Shown here in pieces: positions 1 through 5,040 of a DNA stretch of 5,252 nt. The translations under genes and the position numbers were made by a program. The stretch's first letter is position 1, and every line of letters starts with the position of its first letter. The DNA is from Quadrisphaera sp. (lineage in GTDB: Bacteria; Actinomycetota; Actinomycetes; Actinomycetales; Quadrisphaeraceae), in the NCBI GenBank assembly GCA_029258695.1, contig JARIBR010000039.1, positions 1 to 5,252 on the forward strand, in the 5' to 3' direction. The notes beneath the pieces were generated by a model. That model ran no database searches. It was given only the letters and a program-made list of their open reading frames with translations, and had not been told where the DNA came from.

Positions 1-400
1 CGCGCAGGTACTCCGCGAGCGCCGGGTCCCTGGCGTCGAACGTCGACCGGAAGGCCGGGTCGTCGACGTAGGTCTGGCCGAGCCCGGTGTAGCTGGCGCG
101 GTCCGGCGTCCAGTACTGCGCCACGGAGGCGTGGTGCTCCGCCGTCAGCGCCTGCGCCGCGACGCCGTCCGCCGCCTCGCCCGAGCGCAGCAGCGCCGTG
201 AAGCGGGCCGCGAGGGCGTCCCACCCCGCGGCGGCGCCCTCGTAGTCCTCCTGCGCCCAGCCGGCGGTGCGCTGCTCGGACTGGCGGAACGCCGCCCGCA
301 CGCCCTCGCCGTGCTCGGCGACGAGCTTCTCCTCGTACGCGGCACGGTCGGCGTCGAGCCGGGCGCCGTCGAACATCGTGGCTCGCTCGTGATCGGACAT
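1..400 (-). CDS. Probable internal in-frame start giving a free TipAS-like domain
   Basis: Inside the MerR/TipA gene, an in-frame ATG at 400 (Met116 of the long form) is preceded by AAGGAGGG at 407-414 with a 6-base spacer. This is the strongest ribosome-binding site in the window. It falls exactly at the junction between the DNA-binding/dimerisation part and the TipAS domain. In Streptomyces lividans the tipA gene is known to make both TipAL and a shorter TipAS from an internal start at the same place, the short form acting as a drug-binding protein without DNA binding. By analogy this gene probably makes both forms. That the short form is actually produced here is inference. Confidence 0.6.
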   Translation of the reverse strand, partial: MSDHERATMFDGARLDADRAAYEEKLVAEHGEGVRAAFRQSEQRTAGWAQEDYEGAAAGWDALAARFTALLRSGEAADGVAAQALTAEHHASVAQYWTPDRASYTGLGQTYVDDPAFRSTFDARDPALAEYLR

Positions 401-745
401 GGTGGTCCCTCCTTCGAGGTGGACGAGGGTGCGGGCGACGGTGTCGGCGAGCCGGCCCACCCGGGCGGACTCCTCGCGCAGCGCGGCCTCGTGGCCCCGC
501 AGGGCCTCGAGCCGGTCGTGCTCGCCGGAGAGCACCCGCGCCACGACGTCGAGCCGCAGCCCGAGCTCGCGCAGCACGAGCACCTCCTGCAGCGTCAGCA
601 GCTCCTCGCTGCCGTAGTGCCGCAGGCCGCCGTGGCCGGTGAACGCCGGGCGCACGAGGCCGATGGCGTCGTAGTGGCGCAGCGTCCGGGAGGTCAGCCC
701 CGTCATGGCAGCCACTTCCGACGTGGTCCACGTGCTCTTCTCCAC
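1..745 (-). CDS. MerR-family regulator with TipAS ligand-binding domain (3' end outside window)
   Basis: This is a transcription activator of the TipA type: a MerR winged-helix head that binds a palindrome in a promoter, joined to a TipAS domain that binds drug-like ligands. 248 residues are visible from the GTG at 745. The helix-turn-helix lies at about 5-31, with the family hallmark RTLRHYD at 20-26 and the wing GGLRHY near 39-44. A dimerisation helix follows (about 75-112), then TipAS from Met116, with HH at 204-205 and LGQTYVDDPAF around 222-232 matching TipAL of Streptomyces. TipAL has about 253 residues, so only a few residues should be missing. The GTG at 745 has the ribosome site GGAGGGAG 8 bases upstream. 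In-frame alternatives are GTG 763 and ATG 772, the latter with no usable ribosome site. No cysteine is visible, unlike the thiopeptide-binding TipAL. The regulator probably controls its own promoter; its other targets are unknown. Confidence 0.9.
   Translation of the reverse strand, partial: MEKSTWTTSEVAAMTGLTSRTLRHYDAIGLVRPAFTGHGGLRHYGSEELLTLQEVLVLRELGLRLDVVARVLSGEHDRLEALRGHEAALREESARVGRLADTVARTLVHLEGGTTMSDHERATMFDGARLDADRAAYEEKLVAEHGEGVRAAFRQSEQRTAGWAQEDYEGAAAGWDALAARFTALLRSGEAADGVAAQALTAEHHASVAQYWTPDRASYTGLGQTYVDDPAFRSTFDARDPALAEYLR
407..414 (-). promoter_or_regulatory. Strong internal ribosome-binding site for TipAS form
   Basis: Reading the minus strand, AAGGAGGG lies 6 bases before an in-frame ATG (400). 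It is a near-perfect complement of the 16S rRNA 3' end, embedded in codons of the long form at the domain boundary. Confidence 0.65.
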
Positions 746-753
746 CGCTGCTG

Positions 754-761
754 CTCCCTCC
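754..761 (-). promoter_or_regulatory. Ribosome-binding site for GTG 745, partly inside a hairpin
   Basis: GGAGGGAG on the minus strand, 8 bases before GTG 745, is the reason this start was preferred over ATG 772. Its first four bases (758-761) belong to the right arm of the 12-bp hairpin at 758-786, so folding of the leader could limit translation of the regulator. Confidence 0.5.
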
Positions 762-786
762 ACGCCGGACATCTTCCGGCGTGGAG
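758..786 (-). repeat. 12-bp perfect inverted repeat at the regulator's start region
   Basis: The arms 758-769 and 775-786 are exact reverse complements (CTCCACGCCGGA / TCCGGCGTGGAG), with a 5-base spacer. In minus-strand RNA the loop reads AGATG, so the upstream in-frame ATG (772) sits in the loop and part of the ribosome site for GTG 745 sits in the stem. It could be a translation-controlling leader hairpin, a second operator, or the terminator of the permease transcript; it has no T-run. The repeat itself is certain, its role is not. Confidence 0.6.
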
Positions 787-789
787 CAC

Positions 790-820
790 ACGCTGCGCCT
801 TGACGCTGCGTCAAGCGCAA
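790..820 (-). promoter_or_regulatory. Candidate promoter of the MerR/TipA gene
   Basis: On the minus strand, TTGCGC (815-820) and a weak CAGCGT (790-795) are separated by 19 bases, the unusually long spacer typical of MerR-controlled promoters, and the palindrome 799-815 fills the spacer (its last base overlaps the -35). Transcription would begin near 783, giving a leader of about 38 bases to GTG 745. The -10 is far from consensus, as expected for a promoter that needs activation, so this call rests mainly on spacing and the palindrome. Confidence 0.35.
799..815. promoter_or_regulatory. Palindromic operator of MerR type
   Basis: CTTGACGCTGCGTCAAG has perfect 8-base arms around a single central base (807). 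Operators of TipA/SkgA-like MerR regulators have this general form and lie between the -35 and -10 elements. It is in the 96-base gap between the permease and the regulator, directly upstream of the regulator, so it is most simply the autoregulatory site. Binding is inferred, not shown. Confidence 0.55.
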
Positions 821-841
821 GCCCGACGTCGCGCCGTGCGG

Positions 842-2332
842 TCAGCGCCGGCCGCCGCTGCGCGGGGAAGCCCGCAGCTGCGCCGCCACCTCCAGCGCGT
901 CGCCCTCTGGCGCCGTCGACCTTCCGTACGGCTTCCTCAGCGCCATGTACGCACCTCCGGTCCCCAGGACGACGGCGAGCCCGATGAGCACGACCCAGCG
1001 GTCGACGAACGGCAGCGACGCGTCCCCGGGCAGCGCCAGGATCACCATGGCGGTGACGCCGTACGCCAGGGCCACGACGTTGACGAGGAACCCGGCCCGC
1101 CCCAGGCTCCACGGGCCGGCCGGGCGCCAGCCGCGCAGACGCTGGCGCAGGGCGGCGAGGACGACGAGCTGGAAGCACAGGTAGATGCCGAGGATGGCGA
1201 AGGCGGTGACCCTCGGCAGGCTGTCGGGGGCGACGAAGACGTACAGGCAGACGATGACGGGCGCCACGCAGGCCACGAGCAGGGCGTTGCGCGGCATCCG
1301 CTCAGCGGTCAGCCGCTTCAGCGCCGCGCTGCCCGGGAGCATGTCGTCACGGGCGAAGGAGAAGATCAACCGGCTCAGCGCGGCCTGCAGCGACAAGGTG
1401 CAGGAGATGAACGCCGTCACGGCGATGACGAGGAACACCGTGGTGCCCGCCGCCCCCACCGAGCCCTCCAGGATCGCGGTGACGGGGTCGGCCACCTCGC
1501 CGTCGACGATGCTCTGCAGGTCCGGAGCGGCCATGATGAAGCCCACGAACGCCGCGGCGGCCGTCAGCAGACCGAGGAGGATGGTGTAGATCATCGCTCG
1601 GGGCACCTGACGGGCGGGATCGGTCACCTCCTCGGCGACGTCGCCGCAGGCCTCGAAGCCGTAGAAGAGGAACAGCCCGGCCAGGGACGCCGCGACGAAG
1701 GCCGGTGCGTAGGAGCCGTCGCCCGCCACGCCCATCGAGTCGAAGAACACCCCGAAGGAGTTCTTTCGCTCGAACACCAGGAGGTAGAGGCCGTAGCCGA
1801 TCACCCCGATCAGCTCGGCGAAGAACCCGACCCGGGCGACGCGACCGAGGGTGCGCGTCCCCGAGGAGTTCAGACCCAGCGCCAGCACGAGCATCGCGAC
1901 GGCCACGAGGAGGGTCACGGTCGGCGTCATGGTGAGGTCGAAGAGCGCCCCGACGTAGATCGCCCCGAACTCCACGACCGACGTGATCGTGACGACGAGG
2001 GCGCACAGGTAGACCCACGCCACCACCCAGGCGTACCGCCGGCCCCACAGCCGCCGAGCCCAGGGGTAGACCCCTCCGGTGATGGGGTACTGAGAGACCA
2101 CCTCGCCGAAGACGAGGGCGACGAGCATCTGGCCCGAGGCGACGATGGGCAGCCACCACACCGCCGGCGGCCCTCCGGTCGCCAGCGCCAGGGGCAGGAG
2201 CCCGGCGAGCGCCGCCAGGGGCGAGAGGTACGTGAAGCCCAGCGAGAACGTCGCCACCAGGCTCATCGAGCGGTCGAACTGCTCCGGCTCGCGTCCCGGC
2301 GCGGGCGGGGGCACGACAGCGGGTTCGGACAT
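842..2332 (-). CDS. APC-superfamily amino acid/amine permease
   Basis: This 496-residue inner-membrane secondary transporter most resembles the amino acid/choline (UGA4/GABA-permease-like) branch of the APC superfamily. Such proteins import amino acids, GABA, choline or other amines by proton or sodium coupling or exchange; the substrate cannot be read from the sequence. A short polar N-tail (1-20) is followed by about 12 hydrophobic helices. The first has the unwound-helix motif FSLGFTYLSPLA (29-40). FGEVVSQYPITGGVYPW follows at 75-91. The family-typical FYGFEACGDVAEEVTDPARQ (223-242) and SRLIFSFARDDMLP (320-333) confirm the assignment. Length is normal. ATG 2332 was chosen because GAGAAGG lies 9 bases upstream (2342-2348); an in-frame GTG at 2386 would add an arginine-rich tail and overlap a hairpin. 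It is divergent from the DUF1097 gene and 96 bases upstream of the MerR gene on the same strand. Confidence 0.92.
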   Translation of the reverse strand: MSEPAVVPPPAPGREPEQFDRSMSLVATFSLGFTYLSPLAALAGLLPLALATGGPPAVWWLPIVASGQMLVALVFGEVVSQYPITGGVYPWARRLWGRRYAWVVAWVYLCALVVTITSVVEFGAIYVGALFDLTMTPTVTLLVAVAMLVLALGLNSSGTRTLGRVARVGFFAELIGVIGYGLYLLVFERKNSFGVFFDSMGVAGDGSYAPAFVAASLAGLFLFYGFEACGDVAEEVTDPARQVPRAMIYTILLGLLTAAAAFVGFIMAAPDLQSIVDGEVADPVTAILEGSVGAAGTTVFLVIAVTAFISCTLSLQAALSRLIFSFARDDMLPGSAALKRLTAERMPRNALLVACVAPVIVCLYVFVAPDSLPRVTAFAILGIYLCFQLVVLAALRQRLRGWRPAGPWSLGRAGFLVNVVALAYGVTAMVILALPGDASLPFVDRWVVLIGLAVVLGTGGAYMALRKPYGRSTAPEGDALEVAAQLRASPRSGGRR

Positions 2333-2378
2333 GGTCGAGGACCTTCTCGGCTGCCTCCGGCCACGTCGCGCGGAAGGA

Positions 2379-2396
2379 CTCCGCACCGCTGCGGAG
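2379..2396 (-). repeat. Stem-loop at the predicted 5' end of the permease mRNA
   Basis: Perfect 7-base arms CTCCGCA (2379-2385) and TGCGGAG (2390-2396) with a 4-base loop start one base after the predicted transcription start (about 2397). It may protect the mRNA 5' end or be an operator covering the start site. The inverted repeat is visible; its role is inferred. Confidence 0.45.
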
Positions 2397-2403
2397 CGGG
2401 AGG

Positions 2404-2433
2404 AAGCTACGTCCTCGGGACGGTCGCCGTCAA
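2404..2433 (-). promoter_or_regulatory. Sigma70-like promoter of the permease
   Basis: The minus strand carries TTGACG (2428-2433) and TAGCTT (2404-2409) with an 18-base spacer, good for an actinobacterial housekeeping promoter. The predicted start is near 2397, leaving a leader of about 65 bases before ATG 2332. A small inverted repeat, GACGG-TCG-CCGTC (2419-2431), overlaps the -35 and could be an operator. Confidence 0.5.
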
Positions 2434-2591
2434 GAGGTCGAGCCGCGCGCCCGCGCGCGTGCCCGCCGGGCGCTCAGGGGCGAGGGACCCGGGTGGGATG
2501 CTCGCCGGACGCCCGGCTCGTGCCGCGGTGCACGGACCGGACGCTGACGCGACGGTCGGGGCAGCGGCGGCGGCCACCCTGCTCGAGACCC

Positions 2592-2596
2592 AGGAG
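2592..2596 (+). promoter_or_regulatory. Ribosome-binding site of the DUF1097 gene
   Basis: AGGAG lies 8 bases before GTG 2605 and supports that start. No convincing promoter was found for this gene in 2410-2600; the stretch contains GC-only alternating sequence and no TTG-like -35 with a paired -10 on the plus strand. Confidence 0.6.
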
Positions 2597-2604
2597 TCCT
2601 GACC

Positions 2605-3096
2605 GTGCCCCTCGTGCTCTTCACCGCGATCGTGATCGGCCTCGTCAGCGGCCTGTGGGCGGGACTGGCCCCTCTGGTCGGCCTCTCCGTCTGGGCGGGC
2701 TTCGCCGGGTTCACCACCTACTTCGCGACCCGCCGGCACGGCGGTGGCGCTCTCGTGCTCACCTGGGTCACCACCCTGCTCGGTGTGGCCTTCGGGTGGG
2801 TCATCAGCGGGTCCGGCGAGCTCCTCGGTGGGCTCGTGGGGTCGGTGATCGCCGTGTGGGTGGGCGTCACCGTGGTGGTCCTCGTGGGGAGCCTGCGGTG
2901 GATCGACTTCATCCCAGGCATCTTCGTCGGGCTCTTCACCTACTCCGCGATCGACGAGGACTGGCGGCTGCTGGTCCCCTCGCTGCTCCTCGGCGCGGTC
3001 TTCGGCCTGCTCAGCGACGTGGCCAGCGGGGAGAAAGCCTTCACCGCCGTGGGCCTCGCCCGCGACCGGCCCCGGCGCGGGCCCCGGGTGAGGTGA
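2605..3096 (+). CDS. DUF1097 family membrane protein (YcdZ-like)
   Basis: This small integral membrane protein of 163 residues has the same length as E. coli YcdZ, the family's namesake; the family has no established biochemical function. Family features visible are the first helix with a conserved Trp (about 4-26, W18), LSVWAGFAGFTTYFA at 27-41, the FIPG motif at 102-105, DEDWRLLVPSLLLG around 117-128 and a final helix to about 137. Roughly five or six hydrophobic helices are followed by a basic C-tail (DRPRRGPRVR) likely in the cytoplasm. The start is GTG with AGGAG 8 bases upstream. It is divergent from the permease and 66 bases upstream of the oxidoreductase gene. A stem-loop after the stop suggests it is transcribed alone or that read-through is limited. 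The family assignment comes from remembered sequence pattern, not a search. Confidence 0.85.
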   Translation: MPLVLFTAIVIGLVSGLWAGLAPLVGLSVWAGFAGFTTYFATRRHGGGALVLTWVTTLLGVAFGWVISGSGELLGGLVGSVIAVWVGVTVVVLVGSLRWIDFIPGIFVGLFTYSAIDEDWRLLVPSLLLGAVFGLLSDVASGEKAFTAVGLARDRPRRGPRVR

Positions 3097-3117
3097 GCCC
3101 GACGAGCGTCGACGAGG

Positions 3118-3137
3118 CCTGCCGCCGCGCCGGCAGG
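3118..3137 (+). terminator. Stem-loop after the DUF1097 gene
   Basis: Perfect 7-base GC-rich arms CCTGCCG (3118-3124) and CGGCAGG (3131-3137) with a 6-base loop lie 22 bases after the stop. There is no T-run, as is common for actinobacterial terminators. It lies just before the candidate promoter of the next gene, consistent with separating two transcription units. Confidence 0.45.
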
Positions 3138-3147
3138 TCACCGTGCG

Positions 3148-3162
3148 TGCTACCAGTGGGGG
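3148..3162 (+). promoter_or_regulatory. Candidate extended -10 for a leaderless mRNA
   Basis: TGC-TACCAG (3148-3156) resembles an extended -10 element (TGn-TAnnnT, last base not matching). Counting from -12 at 3151 puts +1 at 3163, exactly the A of the next gene's ATG. No Shine-Dalgarno sequence at proper distance exists; the G-run touches the ATG. Leaderless transcripts are common in actinobacteria. No clear -35 was seen. Confidence 0.35.
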
Positions 3163-3594
3163 ATGAAGCCGCTGCCGCCCGCCGCCCTGGAGTTTCTCAC
3201 GCAGCGGCGCCTGGCGACGCTGACCACCCCCCGGCCCGACGGCACCGCGCACGTGGTGCCCGTGGGCTTCACGTGGGACGCGACCGGTTCCGACGACGGC
3301 GGCCCGCTGGCCCGGGTGACGATGCAGCGCACGTCGCGCAAGGCCCGCAACGTCCTGGGGTCACCCGGTGGGCTGGCCCGCGTCGCGGTCTGCTCGTTCG
3401 AGCGGGCGACGTGGATCACGCTCGAGGGGGACGCCTCGATCAGCGCTGACCCCGCCGAGGTCGCCGAGGCCCTGCGCCGCTACGCGCTGCGCTACGAGCG
3501 CACGCCGGCCCACGATCCCGGTCGCGTGGTGCTGCGGGTGGCCGTGGACCGGTGGATGTCCAGCCGGTCCCTCAGGGACGCCGACGCCACCTGA
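3163..3594 (+). CDS. PPOX-class (FDOR) probably F420-dependent oxidoreductase
   Basis: This 143-residue protein belongs to the pyridoxamine-5'-phosphate-oxidase-like split beta-barrel superfamily, in the actinobacterial flavin/deazaflavin oxidoreductase-B group typified by Rv1155. Members are cytoplasmic homodimers that use F420 (some use FMN or heme) to reduce varied small molecules. Visible features are the opening helix LEFLTQRRLATLTTPRPDGT (9-28), the strand HVVPVGFTWD (30-39), a basic cofactor-phosphate-binding stretch TSRKARN (57-63), VAVCSF (74-79), and the late core W84 with TLEG (86-89), followed by helix AEVAEALRRYALRY. Length is usual for the group. The cofactor cannot be decided from sequence alone; F420 is inferred from family and host type. 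ATG 3163 is the only start before the conserved N-terminus, and no proper ribosome site precedes it, suggesting a leaderless mRNA. The neighbours give no substrate hint. Confidence 0.87.
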   Translation: MKPLPPAALEFLTQRRLATLTTPRPDGTAHVVPVGFTWDATGSDDGGPLARVTMQRTSRKARNVLGSPGGLARVAVCSFERATWITLEGDASISADPAEVAEALRRYALRYERTPAHDPGRVVLRVAVDRWMSSRSLRDADAT

Positions 3595-3598
3595 CGTC

Positions 3599-3658
3599 TC
3601 GAGCGGGGACTCGCGGTGCTCCCGCGCGGCGTGTCGCCCGCACCAGCTCCCCGCTCGA
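3599..3658. terminator. Branched inverted repeat between convergent genes, likely bidirectional terminator
   Basis: The outer arms TCGAGCGGGGA (3599-3609) and TCCCCGCTCGA (3648-3658) are perfect 11-base complements. The 38 bases between them hold two more stem-loops: CGCGG/CCGCG (3612-3616 with 3622-3626) and GGCG/CGCC (3628-3631 with 3635-3638). The whole could fold as a three-way junction. It begins 5 bases after the oxidoreductase stop and ends 42 bases before the stop of the opposing ATPase remnant, so a two-sided transcription end is the simplest role. Nothing else is seen in 3595-3699. Confidence 0.5.
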
Positions 3659-3699
3659 CGTGGACGACGCGGCGGTGGCACCGCCAGGGCCCCGGGTGC

Positions 3700-4104
3700 T
3701 CAGGCGAGCAGGTGCCGCAGGTAGCGCTGCGGGTTGTCGAGGAACCCTCGCCAGTGGGCGACGAGCGCGAGGTCCTCCCACGCCGCGTCGTGCAGGCCCT
3801 CCTCGTCGGCCTGGAGCAGGCGGGCCCCGGGCAGCGCGGCGATGATGGGCGAGTGGGTCGCGACCACCACCGGGGCGGTGCCGGACGCGGCGAGCTCGGC
3901 GAGGGCCGCCACGAGCGCGAGGCAGCCCTGGGAGGACAGGGCGCTCTCCGGCTCGTCGAGCAGGTACAGGCCCGACCCCTCGAACCTGCTGGTCAGCACC
4001 GCCAGGAACGACTCACCGTGGCTGGTGCGGTGGAGGTCCGGGTCCCCGGCGCGCAGCGTGCCGCTCTCCGCGCTCAGCCCGTAGGCGCCGCACCGGCACC
4101 CCAC
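3700..4104 (-). pseudogene. C-terminal remnant of an AAA/ABC-type ATPase (Walker A missing)
   Basis: 134 residues from a possible GTG at 4104 match the second half of the small actinobacterial 'AAA family ATPase' (ABC-like, normally about 240 residues). Visible motifs are an ABC-signature-like LHRTSHGESFLAVL (24-37), Walker B LYLLDEPESAL (46-56) with catalytic Glu51, D-loop-like SALSSQG, H-loop VVVATHSPI (79-87), and the family's C-terminal end DNPQRYLRHLL. The first half, with the P-loop GxxGxGKS, is absent. The frame stays open upstream only to the stop codon of potC (4150-4152), 45 bases away, and codes for nothing family-like there. It therefore cannot bind ATP by itself and is most likely left from a deletion. 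A separately encoded partner half is unlikely but not excluded. No good ribosome site precedes GTG 4104. Confidence 0.75.
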
Positions 4105-4149
4105 CCGGTCGTGTCCACACCGCCATCGTGGCCTGTCGCGAGCGCGGGG

Positions 4150-5040
4150 TCAGCCGCCGGTCAGGGTCTCCGCGATCTTCGAGGAGCCGTCGCCGGACCT
4201 CCGCAGCACCAGGGCGACCGCCACGAGGGCGACCAGGGTCAGCAGGAGCATGAGCGTCGACATCGCCGCGATCGACGGCCGGAGCCCCGCGCGCACCGAG
4301 CTGAAGACGTAGACGGGCCACGGCGAGGAGCCGGCGACCGAGACGAACGAGGAGATGACGGTGTTGTCCAGGCTGAGGGTGAACGCGAGGAGGCCGCCCG
4401 AGATCACCGCGGGACGCACCACCGGGAACGTCACGCCCCAGAAGCGGCGCAGCGGCGGGGCGTAGAGGTCCGCGGCGGCCTCCTCCAGGGAGGCGTCGAC
4501 CCCGGCCATCCGGGCGCGGACGATGAAGGTCACCACCGCGGTGGCGAACAGCGAGTGCGCGATGACCAGGCGCACCTGGCCGACGTCGAAGACCCGCAGG
4601 CCGAGGTCGGCGCCGAGCGCCACGAACCACGGCAGGAGCGAGACGGCGTCGACGATCTCCGGGGTGACCATGACCAGGGCCAGCAGCAGCGTGAACGCCG
4701 GCGCCCACCGACCACCGCGCCGGGCCAGCGCGAGGCCGGCGGCGGTGCCGAGCACGGTGGCGACGACGGCGGTGCCCACCCCGGCGATGAGCGAGACGCG
4801 CACCGGTCCCGTCATGGCGGGGTTGGTCAGGGCGACGCGGTAGGCGTCGAGGCCGAAGCCCTCCCAGATCATCATGGAGCGGCCGGTGTTGAACGAGTAC
4901 GCGACGATGACGAGCACCGGCAGGAAGAGGAAGAGGAACCCCAGTACCCCCCAGAGCGCGAGCAGGGTGTCGACGCGTGAGCGCCGGCGCACCGGACGGG
5001 CCGGCGCGTCGGCCGGATCCGTGCGCACCGGGGCGCTCAT
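4150..5040 (-). CDS. potC: PotC-like permease of a spermidine/putrescine-type ABC importer
   Basis: This 296-residue inner-membrane subunit works with a PotB permease, a PotA ATPase and a PotD-type lipoprotein to import polyamines or related compounds. A basic N-tail (1-22) precedes TM1 (about 25-48) with LPVLVIVAYSFN (40-51), then W59EGFGLDAYRVAL. Five more membrane helices follow. The EAA coupling loop, which docks on the ATPase, is EEAAADLYAPP (186-196), then FPVVRPAVISGGLLAFTLSLDN (205-226) and the PotC-typical ISSFV (229-233). The conserved Gly of the EAA loop is Tyr193 here. The ATG lies inside the end of potB (ATGA overlap, 5037-5040), with a G-rich stretch 7 bases upstream, so translation is probably coupled. 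The gene directly downstream is an ATPase remnant, not potD; binding-protein and ATPase genes would have to lie beyond the right edge. The exact substrate is not determinable. Confidence 0.92.
   Translation of the reverse strand: MSAPVRTDPADAPARPVRRRSRVDTLLALWGVLGFLFLFLPVLVIVAYSFNTGRSMMIWEGFGLDAYRVALTNPAMTGPVRVSLIAGVGTAVVATVLGTAAGLALARRGGRWAPAFTLLLALVMVTPEIVDAVSLLPWFVALGADLGLRVFDVGQVRLVIAHSLFATAVVTFIVRARMAGVDASLEEAAADLYAPPLRRFWGVTFPVVRPAVISGGLLAFTLSLDNTVISSFVSVAGSSPWPVYVFSSVRAGLRPSIAAMSTLMLLLTLVALVAVALVLRRSGDGSSKIAETLTGG

Noticed and set aside
1347..2159. Minus-strand 270-codon frame within the permease gene
   Set aside because: It is a +1-type shadow of the permease, Arg/Gly/His-rich with no family motif, while the permease frame is continuous; there is no sign of a real frameshift.
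2333..2386. N-terminal extension of the permease to GTG 2386
   Set aside because: The added tail is Arg/Ser-rich and unlike the family. ATG 2332 has a well-spaced GAGAAGG, and the GTG lies in the leader stem-loop with no good ribosome site.
131..2602. Plus-strand open frame of 823 codons spanning the MerR and permease genes
   Set aside because: It is antisense to two clear protein families. Its translation is low-complexity Arg/His/Gln/Asp/Gly-rich with no domain, as expected of the reverse complement of GC-rich membrane-protein codons.
2498..2602. 34-codon plus-strand ORF (MLAGRPARAAV...) ending 2 bases before the DUF1097 start
   Set aside because: Its position suggests a leader peptide and a G-rich stretch precedes it, but the composition is generic Ala-rich, nothing marks it as coding and no attenuator structure follows. 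I cannot support it.
2407..3252. Minus-strand open frame of 281 codons opposite the DUF1097 gene
   Set aside because: The plus strand encodes a well-matching membrane family with a good ribosome site; this frame is a His/Glu/Pro-rich shadow and runs through the stem-loop and the start of the next gene.
3616..4980. Plus-strand open frame of 454 codons rich in Glu/Arg/Asp/His
   Set aside because: It lies opposite the ATPase remnant and potC, has no recognisable motif, and its composition matches an antisense shadow.
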